This document shows positions 1 to 9,057 of a stretch of DNA of 64,000 bases, piece after piece; the first letter of the stretch is position 1, and each line of letters begins with the position of its first letter. The position numbers and the translations under genes are program-made. This DNA comes from Euglena gracilis (lineage: Eukaryota > Euglenida > Euglenophyceae > Euglenales): the NCBI GenBank assembly GCA_039621445.1, contig CP154956.1, forward strand, positions 45,799,291 to 45,863,290. The letters run 5' to 3'. A model generated the notes under the pieces. That model made no database searches. It was not told the DNA's origin and saw nothing but the letters and a program-made list of their open reading frames with translations.

Positions 1-1
1 A

Positions 2-415
2 CTGCCACCTCCAGGTGGTGTTATTGCAGATCCACTCTTTTTCTTGCTTTTTGAAGTTTTGCGGCACATTATGGAGGTTTTGGAAGTTGGTTACAAAAGC
101 AGTGGAAATTCACATGCAACATATACAGTGGACATTTGGAGAATTCTGCAACTGGTGATTGATGAGGGTAGAGAGACAGGAGGACTGCTACCAGTGACTC
201 GTGCCAAGTATTGGGGACTCACAATGGGTGATGGGTGGAGCAAAGCAGTGGTTAGCAAGCTGGGCCAGAGAACACACAGCAGGCAGGACCTCCTTTGGGA
301 GTCCAGACAGCAAGCCTCCCTCAGGATAACCCAACCATTTGAACCCATGCAAAACACCTGCCTGCCCACTTGCATGCCGTGGTGGCAACAAAAGGCGGTC
401 ATCCACGCTACCTGA
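2..415 (+). CDS. Open frame at the window edge, possible partial exon
   Basis: The frame is open from base 2 to a stop at 413-415, with no start needed inside the window, so it could be the 3' part of an exon that begins outside. The translated segment FEVLRHIMEVLEVGYKSSG and the following IWRILQLVIDEG look like ordinary helical protein. After about residue 70 the composition becomes less convincing. An AG at 28-29 after a pyrimidine-rich stretch could be a splice acceptor. I do not recognise a family. Base composition here is less GC-rich than in the well-supported exons elsewhere, which lowers confidence. Confidence 0.22.
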   Translation: MPPPGGVIADPLFFLLFEVLRHIMEVLEVGYKSSGNSHATYTVDIWRILQLVIDEGRETGGLLPVTRAKYWGLTMGDGWSKAVVSKLGQRTHSRQDLLWESRQQASLRITQPFEPMQNTCLPTCMPWWQQKAVIHAT

Positions 416-539
416 CCTGCCACTGCAAGCGTGCAGTGCATCGTTGCTACATCACTTTTGCTGTTGCGTGGGTGCCACAGAGTATTAAACATCATTGGGA
501 TATTGATGGACAACTGGCCACCGAGCTCAACTAGGTATT

Positions 540-1260
540 TGTATTACCCAAGAAAAAACAATTTTTGGATTTCCCATCAAAGGGGTATAAAAACTATTTT
601 TGTTTTAGGGAATAAAATTTTTGGCACTATTTGAGGAACAGAGTTTGGTAAATTTGCATGAAAAATAAGTTTGGGTGTTGTTTGACTGATACGTTTAAGT
701 ACAACTTGCAGGCAAAAGGGAGTTTGGTTATTGAATAGAGTTCGACTTGCAAAAGGGAATTCGGCTATTTTATGAGGTAAAGATATGATTTGTTCCAAAA
801 AGGAGTTTGGTTAAAGAATAGAGTTTAGAAGATAAGGAAGTTTAATTATTTTTCGAGGTTTTGGGTTTGGAACGACGTGCACCAGAAAAGGAGTTTGATT
901 GTTTTTGAGACACAGGGTGAGGTATATTTGTTTGGTTTGGTTATATTTTGAGGAATAGAGTCAGGTGCATGCAAAAAGGAGTTTTGGTCATTTCATGGGG
1001 TTTAGGGTGGGTGTGACTTGCAAACAAAAGGGAAAAGACAAAAGGTGTTCCTCTTTCTTTAAGAGGAACACCTGAAACAATAACCAAAACCCCTTTTGCA
1101 TGCAATCGTACCTAACCCTTTTCCTGAAAAAAATAAGGGATCTGGTCTTTTTTCCTCAAAAAGTAGCCAAAGTCAATTTTGCAAGCAGCCGATACGCCAT
1201 AAAATAACCAAACTCCCTTTTGGACACAAGTCACACCTAAACCTGTTTGAGAAGGGGCTG
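540..1260. repeat. Degenerate fold-back repeat with a perfect central hairpin
   Basis: The left half repeats motifs of the form AAAAGGGAGTTTGGTTA (for example near 708 and 970). The right half carries their reverse complements, TAACCAAACTCCCTTTT near 1200 and TAACCAAAACCCCTTTTG near 1082. The centre is a perfect 13-bp stem with a 5-base loop at 1041-1071 (AGGTGTTCCTCTT, loop, complement). The arms are imperfect and of unequal length, as in an old fold-back element or a hairpin-derived miniature element. No coding potential is evident. Confidence 0.5.
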
Positions 1261-1464
1261 ACTGGTTTTTTGAAAGTGGAAATTGACCCCCCGGGGTTCG
1301 GTAAGCGGATGGGCTCGATCTGTCAAGAACATTCTTTTTAGGAATTGTGGCCCGTGGCTGTCCACGTGACCCCCCCCCCCCCGACCTGAAATGGTCTTTT
1401 TTTTATTATAGAGAATGTCCAGTTCCCACGTGGCCCTTTTCTTAACCCCCCCCCCAAAATAAGG

Positions 1465-1775
1465 CCCCGGGTCCGTTTCATGGGTCGGTTGCTGGAAAGC
1501 CCGAGGGGGGTCTTATTCATGGGGGGGGGGTCCATTTTTTTGGATTTTTGCTCAAAAAATTGTCGACACCCCAAAATGTCCAAAAATGCCCCCCCCAAAT
1601 TACCAAAATTCGAAAAATTCGGTGCTTCGCGCCAGACAAATAGGGGAAAATATGCTGAATTGTGTGAAAATTGTCCCAAAATCCCCCAAAAATAAGACCC
1701 CCCCCCCCATAAAATGGACCCCCACATAAATAAGACCCCCCCTGGCCGATCCATGAAATGGACCTCCCCATAAAT
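1465..1775. repeat. G/C-run inverted repeat
   Basis: The block around 1471-1545 (CATGGGTCGG, GGGGGGTCTTATT, GGGGGTCCATTTT) recurs in reverse complement around 1688-1773 (ATAAGACCCCCC, AAAATGGACCCCC, CCGATCCATGAAATGG). The two arms flank about 140 bases. Long open frames here are read through homopolymer runs and are not genes. It is probably a miniature inverted-repeat element; ends and target duplication were not resolved. Confidence 0.45.
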
Positions 1776-1896
1776 GAGACTCCCCCTGTCGGCGCAAAGC
1801 GCCAGATTTTTGAAAAATGGAGGGGTGCGGTTTATGGCAAACAAGGCTCCCGACATACAGGTGGGCGGGACTGACTGCGTGCCCCTGTCCCCTCAG

Positions 1897-2033
1897 ATGG
1901 GACGCCGCTGAACGGGGACAAGGCAGGGAACGGCCACCCCACAAAGGCCCCAGACTTCCTCAGCCCAGCGTCGTGCCGAAATATACCAGACTGGTGGACT
2001 CAATTATGCGGCGCTAGCACAATGGCTGACCAA
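1897..2033 (+). CDS. Exon-like segment, unknown protein
   Basis: A pyrimidine-rich tract ending CCTCAG at 1896 is followed by a frame reading GTPLNGDKAGNGHPTKAPDF and on to DWWTQLCGAST. A GTGAGG donor-like site follows at 2034. The GC-rich third positions resemble the supported exons of this window. Its phase does not match directly with the exon-like segment at 2446, so either another exon lies between or one call is wrong. No family recognised. Confidence 0.28.
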
Positions 2034-2445
2034 CAGTGAGGATGAATTCATGGAGATTTTTTTTTTTAAGTTGGTTAAGCTGGTTAAGTGTGGGCAAGGG
2101 GGCCTCCCCTGGTGGGGGGATGGGTAGGTGGGTCCGGAAAAGCAAATTGCTGAAAGGTGTGCCTAACCTACCAAGGTCCTTGTCTTTTTATGGCTGGCGC
2201 TCCGCTTCTGGCCCAATGTGTTGTGTAGTGAATGGCCAGGGATCCCTAACCCGAGGAGGAGTGATTGGCTGATTTTTTGTGCCAGGGGGAGGGGTCGGCC
2301 AGAAATGGATGCAAGTGGCACCTTTTTTAAAAAAAAAGTTTTTTTTGGCAAAAATCCTTTTGCTTTTGGTCGGGGTATGGTCCGGACCCCTCTCCCCCAG
2401 GTCTTGAAACAACCCCAATTGCCAACGCCAAACCCGCATTTCTAG

Positions 2446-2666
2446 CCAAGACCAGTGAGGAAACCCAGCGGCAAATCCACACCAGCAGAAAAAGGACGCA
2501 CCATATCTCAGCCCCACGCTGGTGGCATTTCCTGCGGCAGGAGTGGAACGCCACCGTGCTGGAGGTGTCCTGCCACTCTGTCCAGGTGCGCCGCCGAGGC
2601 AAGAGGGAATACATGGACAAAGAAACACAAATGAACCAACAAGCGCACGTGGCTCATATGCACTAG
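2446..2666 (+). CDS. Probable terminal exon, unknown protein
   Basis: TTTCTAG at 2439-2445 serves as acceptor, and the frame starting with codon 2451 stays open for 71 codons to TAG at 2664-2666. Segments read TSEETQRQIHTSRKRTHH, APRWWHFLRQEWNATVLEV and VQVRRRGKREYMDKETQ. This is balanced, charged protein sequence with no low complexity, unlike the surrounding random frames. It looks like the C-terminal end of a gene whose upstream exons lie in 1-2440, perhaps including 1897-2033. No family recognised. A transposon-derived origin is possible given the neighbouring elements. Confidence 0.4.
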
Positions 2667-2902
2667 GCCAGAAGCTCAATTTTGTGAAAAAACTGAACCT
2701 GTCCCGTTGCTTTTCCACAGGCATTTCGGAGTGGACATGCATCAAGAGATGTATTTCAAAAGCATGTATTGAAAAACTTTAAAAACGCAGAACCAAAACC
2801 CACGTTCGATTAAATAGGCAGGTTGCAAAAAGTCAATCACCTCAAGTCAGTTGTATTCTTCCTCCCTGGGGCCTGATGAAATCATAATTTTATAATAATA
2901 TT

Positions 2903-3040
2903 AATAAGTATTGTACAGAAAAGAACCCTTGAAATTTTTCAAAATCAAAGTCTAAAATGATATTTATAAAGGGCCTCGGGTACATCCGGGGTCCATCCCC
3001 AGAGAGGGACATCCATTCCAAATCTCTGGTCCCACAAATT
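2903..3040 (+). repeat. 138-bp direct repeat, left copy
   Basis: This segment, starting AATAAGTATTGTACAG and ending CCCACAAATT, recurs at 5934-6071 at the same length. The only difference I see is one base in the GAAATTTTTC / GAAAATTTTC stretch. It abuts the left end of the TIR element at 3041. Confidence 0.9.
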
Positions 3041-3728
3041 TAGGCGGCCTAATTCGCACTTAAGCTTTTTTCGTTTGATGCGCGCAATTGCGCAAATTTA
3101 CGATTTTTTTGATTGTGCTCTGTTTCGGCTGTGAAGGTCCGGGGGGTTTGAAAATACGTTGACAAGAGAGTGCAAAAAACGAGGAAAATTCTGATTTTGG
3201 CTGTGTGACCCCCGGGACTTTGGCAAAAAATGGTGATTTTGGGGGGTGCCGGGAAGGACTTTGTGGGCCCTAACCCCCGGGACCCTGCCGGCCCACCCTG
3301 AAAAAAACGCAAAAAAGCACCATAGGAACGGGACCTTTACTGCCCTTGTTGCTCCTTTCGGCTGTGTCCCCGGGTGTGTCCGAGCTGCCGGCGGTGTGCG
3401 TCCTGGGCGTTTGCCGGACTGCGTTGCTTGCGGCGCCTGGGTGTGATGTTTTTGGGCTGTTTGTTGATGTGCAGGGAGGAAGTGCCGGGGGGTGTGGGTG
3501 TGGTGTGATCGAGCCGACGGGAAGGACGCTGGGGAAGGAAGGTGAGTGCGGGGTGTTTGGGAAGGGATGTGCAGAGGGGGAAGAAATGGGGTCCGCAGGG
3601 AATGAAGGGAATGAAGGGGACGGGTGTCTCCCACCCGGCTTACACCCGGGACCCGCACAACCAGTTGTGTGGCAAAGAACCTGCGAAGAAAATTGCGTTT
3701 GATGCGCGCAAATGCGCGCATCAACATG

Positions 3729-3768
3729 TTTGCGTTTGATGCGCGCAATTGCGCGCATCAAACGCAAA
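3729..3768. repeat. Perfect 40-bp palindrome
   Basis: The arm TTTGCGTTTGATGCGCGCAA is followed directly by its exact reverse complement with no spacer. It is one of several such palindromes inside the 3041-5931 element. Confidence 0.9.
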
Positions 3769-3894
3769 TATGTCCTTCAAGGATGGGGCTTTGGCACCCA
3801 CGATCTGACGCCGTTGATAAACGGTGTGACAAAGGGGCCGTGACGGCACGGACCAACGGGCCATGTAGTTGGTGGGTTTGTCACACCGTTCTGT

Positions 3895-3934
3895 TTTGCG
3901 TTTGATGCGCGCATTTGCGCGCATCAAACGCAAA
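3895..3934. repeat. Perfect palindrome, 19-bp arms
   Basis: TTTGCGTTTGATGCGCGCA, a 2-base centre, then the exact complement. The arm is almost identical to that of the palindrome at 3729-3768, differing at the centre. Confidence 0.9.
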
Positions 3935-3981
3935 GAAGAACGGTGTGACGGAAACATGGCCGTCAAACGCCGACAGCGGAA

Positions 3982-4132
3982 GTGGTTTATTTGCGCATTT
4001 GCGCGCATCACGTTGTTTGTGGGCGCAAATGCGCAAATAAACCAGATGTAAATTGTTCAGTTTACATGTGTTTTATTTGCGCATTTGCGCAAATAAAACA
4101 ACGTGATGCGCGCAAATGCGCAAATAAACCAC
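3982..4132. repeat. 151-bp composite palindrome
   Basis: The left arm starts GTGGTTTATTTGCGCATTTG and continues through CGCGCATCACGTTGTTT. The right arm ends with the complement, AACAACGTGATGCGCG followed by CAAATGCGCAAATAAACCAC. Each arm also contains shorter GCGCAAATGCGC palindromes. This is a large potential cruciform in the middle of the TIR element. Confidence 0.85.
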
Positions 4133-5933
4133 CAATGGAGGAGTAATAAGTGACTTCATTTGGCCCTCCTACAGCTACCCTTAGTGGCTTCTGAGTGGGT
4201 TCAACCCAAATGACTACACCGTCCCCTCCGGGATATGGTGTTACGGTGCCGTTTTTTGACCACTGACAGGTCCCACAAAAGATGGAGACATAGGATCTCT
4301 TGAAGGTGGGTTCACAGCCACCAAGTAACGGTGCACCTCCACCGGCACCATTTTTTGGGTCCCAAGGGCCCTGCCGCTGGCCTGCGGCCTCAGCTCCGCT
4401 GCTGCAGCCCCATCAGCTGCTGATGCTTCAGCACCCAGCACGCCGGCATCCACCTCCCCGGTGCAACGACACCCACCACAGCGGCCACGGTTTACCCCGC
4501 CACCGGGGTGTTAGACTGGGGGGGACGACTTGGTGCCAGTGCATGGCAACCAGCAGCTGGAGAGAGGTGGCCCTCAAACACCCGTTACTTTGCGTGCAAG
4601 GAAGTCTTGAAGCTTTCCCACTGCATTGGGTGCATCAAAGCGGTGGGACCCACTCCCCCCAAATTATGCACAAAAACCGGTGTTTTTTACGTATTTCAAG
4701 GGAAAAATGGCAAAGAAAACCGTAAATCGGACTACGGCCCGACACATCCCCGGCATTTCAGGTGCCAAATTTTGTCTTCTTGCAACACAGTCCTGTTGCA
4801 GAAAAGGTGTCCAACAGTCACAGGTCGTTTGCATGTCATCAATTCATTACGTTTAACTGCCAAACAGATGACGCCAAAACAGCAGGCCGTTCGGGCCGGG
4901 GAACAGCAGTGCAAATGTACACACGCAAGGCAGGCAAATTTTGGCCAGTCACATGCCCTGTTCCAGTGAACACTCCACACTGCCTCTCACCACAAGTTTC
5001 AACGCCACGTAATTGTGGTGCAAATCATTGGTTGGCGTGAGGAGTTGCGTTCACCAGCTGTCACGGAGGAGGAGATGGTATCACACAACTGATGTGTTTT
5101 GATGCGCGCATTTGCGCAAATAAACACAACTTTGTTTATGTGCTCTAAGGCTCCTACAAACCCATCATTTTGAAGCGGTTTATTAAATGTTTGGTGCGCG
5201 CATTTGCGCAAATGCGCAAACAAACGTAATTATGTTTATTTGCGCAATTGCGCGCATCAACTCGCCCATCACGTTTTTAAACCTCCTGGAGTATGGTCCT
5301 CATTGGTGTGTTTTAACATAGAAAGTAAAAGTACATGTTAGTGCGCGCATTTGCGTGCATCAACATAATTGTTGATGCGCGCATTTGCGCAAATGCGCGC
5401 ATCAACAATTATGTTGATGCGCGCATTTGCGCCCACAAACACGTCATTTTAACATCATCGGTGTACGTTTTATTTGCGCAATTGCGCCCATTAAACACAA
5501 TTGCTTTTATTTGCGCAATTGCGCCCATAAACACACGTCAGTTGCGTGATGGCTGCCTCACGTAGTCTGTGTGCCTGTGGTGTTGTTATCCAGTGAAACT
5601 CCATGTGTTCTCACCGGTGGCGGCAGTGTCCAAGCCAGTTCAGGCAGCACGTCAGCACCGTTTCCAAGTGTCGCAACAAGGGGTGTGTGCCTCTCCCCCG
5701 TTTGATGTACAACAGCACCAGTCTCACCCCCAGCCCTATTAACGTCACCTGGTAAGCAGCATGCACGCCAGACCACTGGGAGTCAATCCCCTCCAGTGGA
5801 GGGGTGTCATAGCTCATATATCGTGTTCCGGGTGTCAGGGTACAGGGTCCCAGGGGTTACAAAAAAATCGTAAATTTGCGCAATTGCGCGCATCAAAAGG
5901 AAAAAAGCTTAAGTGCGAATTCGGCCGCCTAAG

Positions 5934-6071
5934 AATAAGTATTGTACAGAAAAGAACCCTTGAAAATTTTCAAAATCAAAGTCTAAAATGATATTTATAA
6001 AGGGCCTCGGGTACATCCGGGGTCCATCCCCAGAGAGGGACATCCATTCCAAATCTCTGGTCCCACAAATT
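5934..6071 (+). repeat. 138-bp direct repeat, right copy
   Basis: Same orientation and length as 2903-3040, lying immediately outside the right TIR of the 3041-5931 element. After this copy the sequence continues as unique DNA (TCTAGCCGCAACCC). Confidence 0.9.
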
Positions 6072-7071
6072 TCTAGCCGCAACCCAGCACACACCCCTGG
6101 TGTCCTTCAAAAATTTCATGCTTTCCATTTTTGAATGCAAGCAATATTTCTGTGTGATGTGGTAGGAAAGTTGTTGGAAGCACAACCGACAGATTTATCA
6201 ACAAAATAAACAGACTTTTCGCAATTGTTTTTATTAGACAGTGACACAACGCTTGGAAGTTTGGCACTACCATTTTTGAAAGTTTCACGCCAGTTGAAAA
6301 ATTGCAGAAAAGGGCATGGATTTCCTGCACAGTTTTACTTTCGCTGCAGGTTAATTGGCTTTCTGTACAAGTCATCCAATACTGCATCACCAGAGTTTTT
6401 TCTTTTTAAGCAAACAGCAAATCACTGAATATATACCGAATGAGAGGGGGGATGGAAGGATGAGATGGACACAATTTGTGCACATACTGCGGCCGGTGGT
6501 GGTGCATGCACCCTTTTGTGTCCCCACTGTCCCGCTGCTTTTTGGCAGGAGGATCGGCTACACAAAGTCGAATTGTTCACTGACCGGGTGATGGACACCG
6601 TCTTCTCAGTCACTTGCAAAGTTTGAACCACTTAACAGCCCTGCCCCCACCCTCTCATCCTGTGCCTTAAACCGCGTCCTTACCCCTCCTAACCCCACTC
6701 CTGCGCAACTCTGAAGCACCCACCCTGCACACAGATAGCCCCACACCCCCTTTGGCGACGGGTGCCGTTCCAAAAGCCTGCAGCGTAAAAGGATTGAGTT
6801 GATGTTCTGCGCTGGGCTTCTCGTAGTGTGGACAAGAACCAAGCCACTTTCCAGAACGAAGACGTTTCCCTGTTTCGTCCTTGTTGGCAGTGGTGGTGAA
6901 GAAGCTTAAAGAAGGGATTAACAGTCCTTGTTACCGGTGTTCTGAATGCACACCTTATTTCTCTTGCCGGATTTGTGCGTTACGCTTGGTGTGTACCTTG
7001 TGCTGCTCCCATTCCTATCCCAGCCTCCTGCCCCATGTCGGCATGCCAGGAGACGTGAAGCGCAAGCCAAG
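6072..7071. other. Spacer upstream of the USO1 gene
   Basis: About 1 kb without a supported gene, RNA or repeat. It should contain the promoter and 5' leader of the USO1 gene, but no TATA box or other core element could be assigned with confidence. Confidence 0.4.
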
Positions 7072-7113
7072 ATGAATTGGAACCTCTTTGGCGCAAAGCC
7101 CGCAGAGCAGACC
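7072..7113 (+). CDS. USO1: Candidate USO1 start exon
   Basis: ATG at 7072 opens MNWNLFGAKPAEQT before TAG at 7114. Family members begin with a similar short MN/ME-hydrophobic-glycine segment. The next exon continues GPGPESSVVPLLLQRL, giving a natural fit at phase 0. There is no GT donor before the stop. GC dinucleotides at phase 0, such as GGC|GCAAAG near 7093, are the only candidates, so the exact end is open. Confidence 0.45.
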
Positions 7114-8986
7114 TAGCCAACACACGTGGAAGATGTCGCAAGCAGAGAGGCATACAGGGTGGGACAATTCTGGAGTCCTCGCCCGCTCACCTTAGGTACC
7201 TTTGTGCTGAACCAGAGTTGAGGTTGGCCCCCAGGCTGGGGGGGTGTGGGTTTCACCTGAACTTCCTTTGGGGGGTGGGTCGGGCTGAGTGGGTCCCTCC
7301 GGAGGAGGGAGTATCCTCTTTTTTTGGCGCAAATGCCGAAAGTCAAGGGCAAATAAGAATCAGAAAGTTTTACCTGAAATTGACCCCAATAAGTGGGCCC
7401 CCTGGTCCCCCCCCCCCAGGGGACACTGGGGTACCCCCTGGGGGAGTGCCCCCCTCCCCCAGTCTTCAAAAAGCCCTGTGCCGAGCACGCAGAACGCAAG
7501 GAACGTATGTAGCCGAACTGGTCCCCAAGTTTTGGTGCTCCGACAGCCCCCCCCCCCCCCCTGCATTGGAGCGTCCCGACAGGCTGGGCCTGGCCCAGAG
7601 TCGTCGGTGGTGCCCTTGCTGCTGCAGCGGCTGCGCACCACCACCACCATCGCCGACAAGCGGGATGCCCTCGGCCAGCTGGCGGAGGTCACCGGAAAGG
7701 ACCTGCAGCAGGTGGGGGGCGGCCGGGGGGTGCGCCGCCCGGCTGTTGACCAGCCTGGGTTGGAATTCCGCGGATGAGAATTTGAAGTCCCAATGCAGGT
7801 CGGTGACAGGAAGTTCAGGTGCGCACAGGCCCACCCAGTGGGCATCGAGGTGAGTAATTCTCACTGATTTGGGTGCCAACGTTTCTGAGCCCTTTTCATA
7901 CCAGTGGTCCTCACCACCCGGGGGTGGTTTCCCCCCCCCCCCCCCCCCCCCGGACAGGACTGGCCGAAAGCGGCCGAAAGACGCTGGGAATGTTTTTTTT
8001 TGGATTTTCGGCCAAAATTTATTGTTGTTTTTGAGCCATTTTTGTCCGATTGGCCAGAGTCACCCCCCCCCCCCCTGCGGGGAGGGTAGAAAATGACTGA
8101 CTGGTTTGAAACTGGAAAGCGACTCCCCCACCAGGTTAGCAATGGTCCGATCCCCCTGCCACCGTACTACTGTCAAAATGCCATTTAGACAAATTTTATC
8201 AAAATCCCAAAATTTGGGTGGTATTTTGGGTGGCCTCGGCATTTCTGTCCATTGGTGTGGCCCCCCGATGACTCGACGGGCTGGTGCTGCTGCTGGAGAC
8301 GTTGGTGGAGTTCCAGCACGACCTGGAGTGCGTCAAGCGGGTGCTGGAAGTGCTGCAGGGCCTCACCGACGACGATTCCTGCACAGGTGGTCGGTACCAG
8401 CTGCGTCAATGTTTGTCGGCTCACATTCATTCTCTGAGCATTCCACTGTAGGAAGTGTCGATATTTTGTGGAGAGATTATTTTTGCATTCAAAATACCGC
8501 CAACGTTTTCAACAGTTCTGAGCATTCCTATTTGGGATACTCATACATCTTATCAATCACAGGTTTGATCAAAGTTCTTGTTCTTTCCTGGTTGTCAATG
8601 CAGATTGTCCAAGGTTCAGAAAGAAGCCTGGCAGTAGGAAGTAGCTTGAGGAAATAGCTTGTTGAAATTGTCATCTGGTTTGAAGTGTGCTCATCCTTTT
8701 GGCAGCTCTCTGAGTTCTGATGACCACTGGTGTCGTCCTTCCACTGCTCTCCATCAATAATGCAAATTTTTTGGACCCCTGGATATTTTACTTGGCCCCC
8801 CACAGGGGGGCAATTAAAATCTTGCTGCCATATATATGTATATATACATATATAATATATATGTATATATGTATATATATTTACATGTATATATACATAT
8901 ATATTATATTATATATTTATTTATATTTATTTATTTATTTATATATTTATATATTATATATATTTATTATTTAGATATATTTACAT

Positions 8987-9057
<71 letters not shown>

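Larger units (their letters stand above)
3041..5931. mobile_element. 2.9-kb TIR element, TTAGGCGGCC family, palindrome-rich
   Basis: The left end, TAGGCGGCCTAATTCGC and onward, matches the reverse complement of the right end at about 5864-5931 for roughly 68 bases. The shared block runs through CACTTAAGCTTTTTT, the GCGCGCAATTGCGC palindrome and AAATTTACGATTTTTTT, with a few mismatches and one small indel. The interior carries many copies of GATGCGCGCAATTGCGC-type palindromes and no convincing transposase frame, so it looks non-autonomous. The element at 9709-10868 has the same terminal motif. The two 138-bp direct repeats sit immediately outside the TIRs. Confidence 0.75.

Noticed and set aside
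3098-3767. Minus-strand frames of 165-216 codons in the first TIR element
   Set aside because: Pro/Ser/His-rich with no transposase motif, and they end in palindromic repeats.
7077-7853. A 258-codon frame over the USO1 start region
   Set aside because: It is out of frame with the conserved USO1 exon at 7583-7711 and is made of G/C-run intron DNA.
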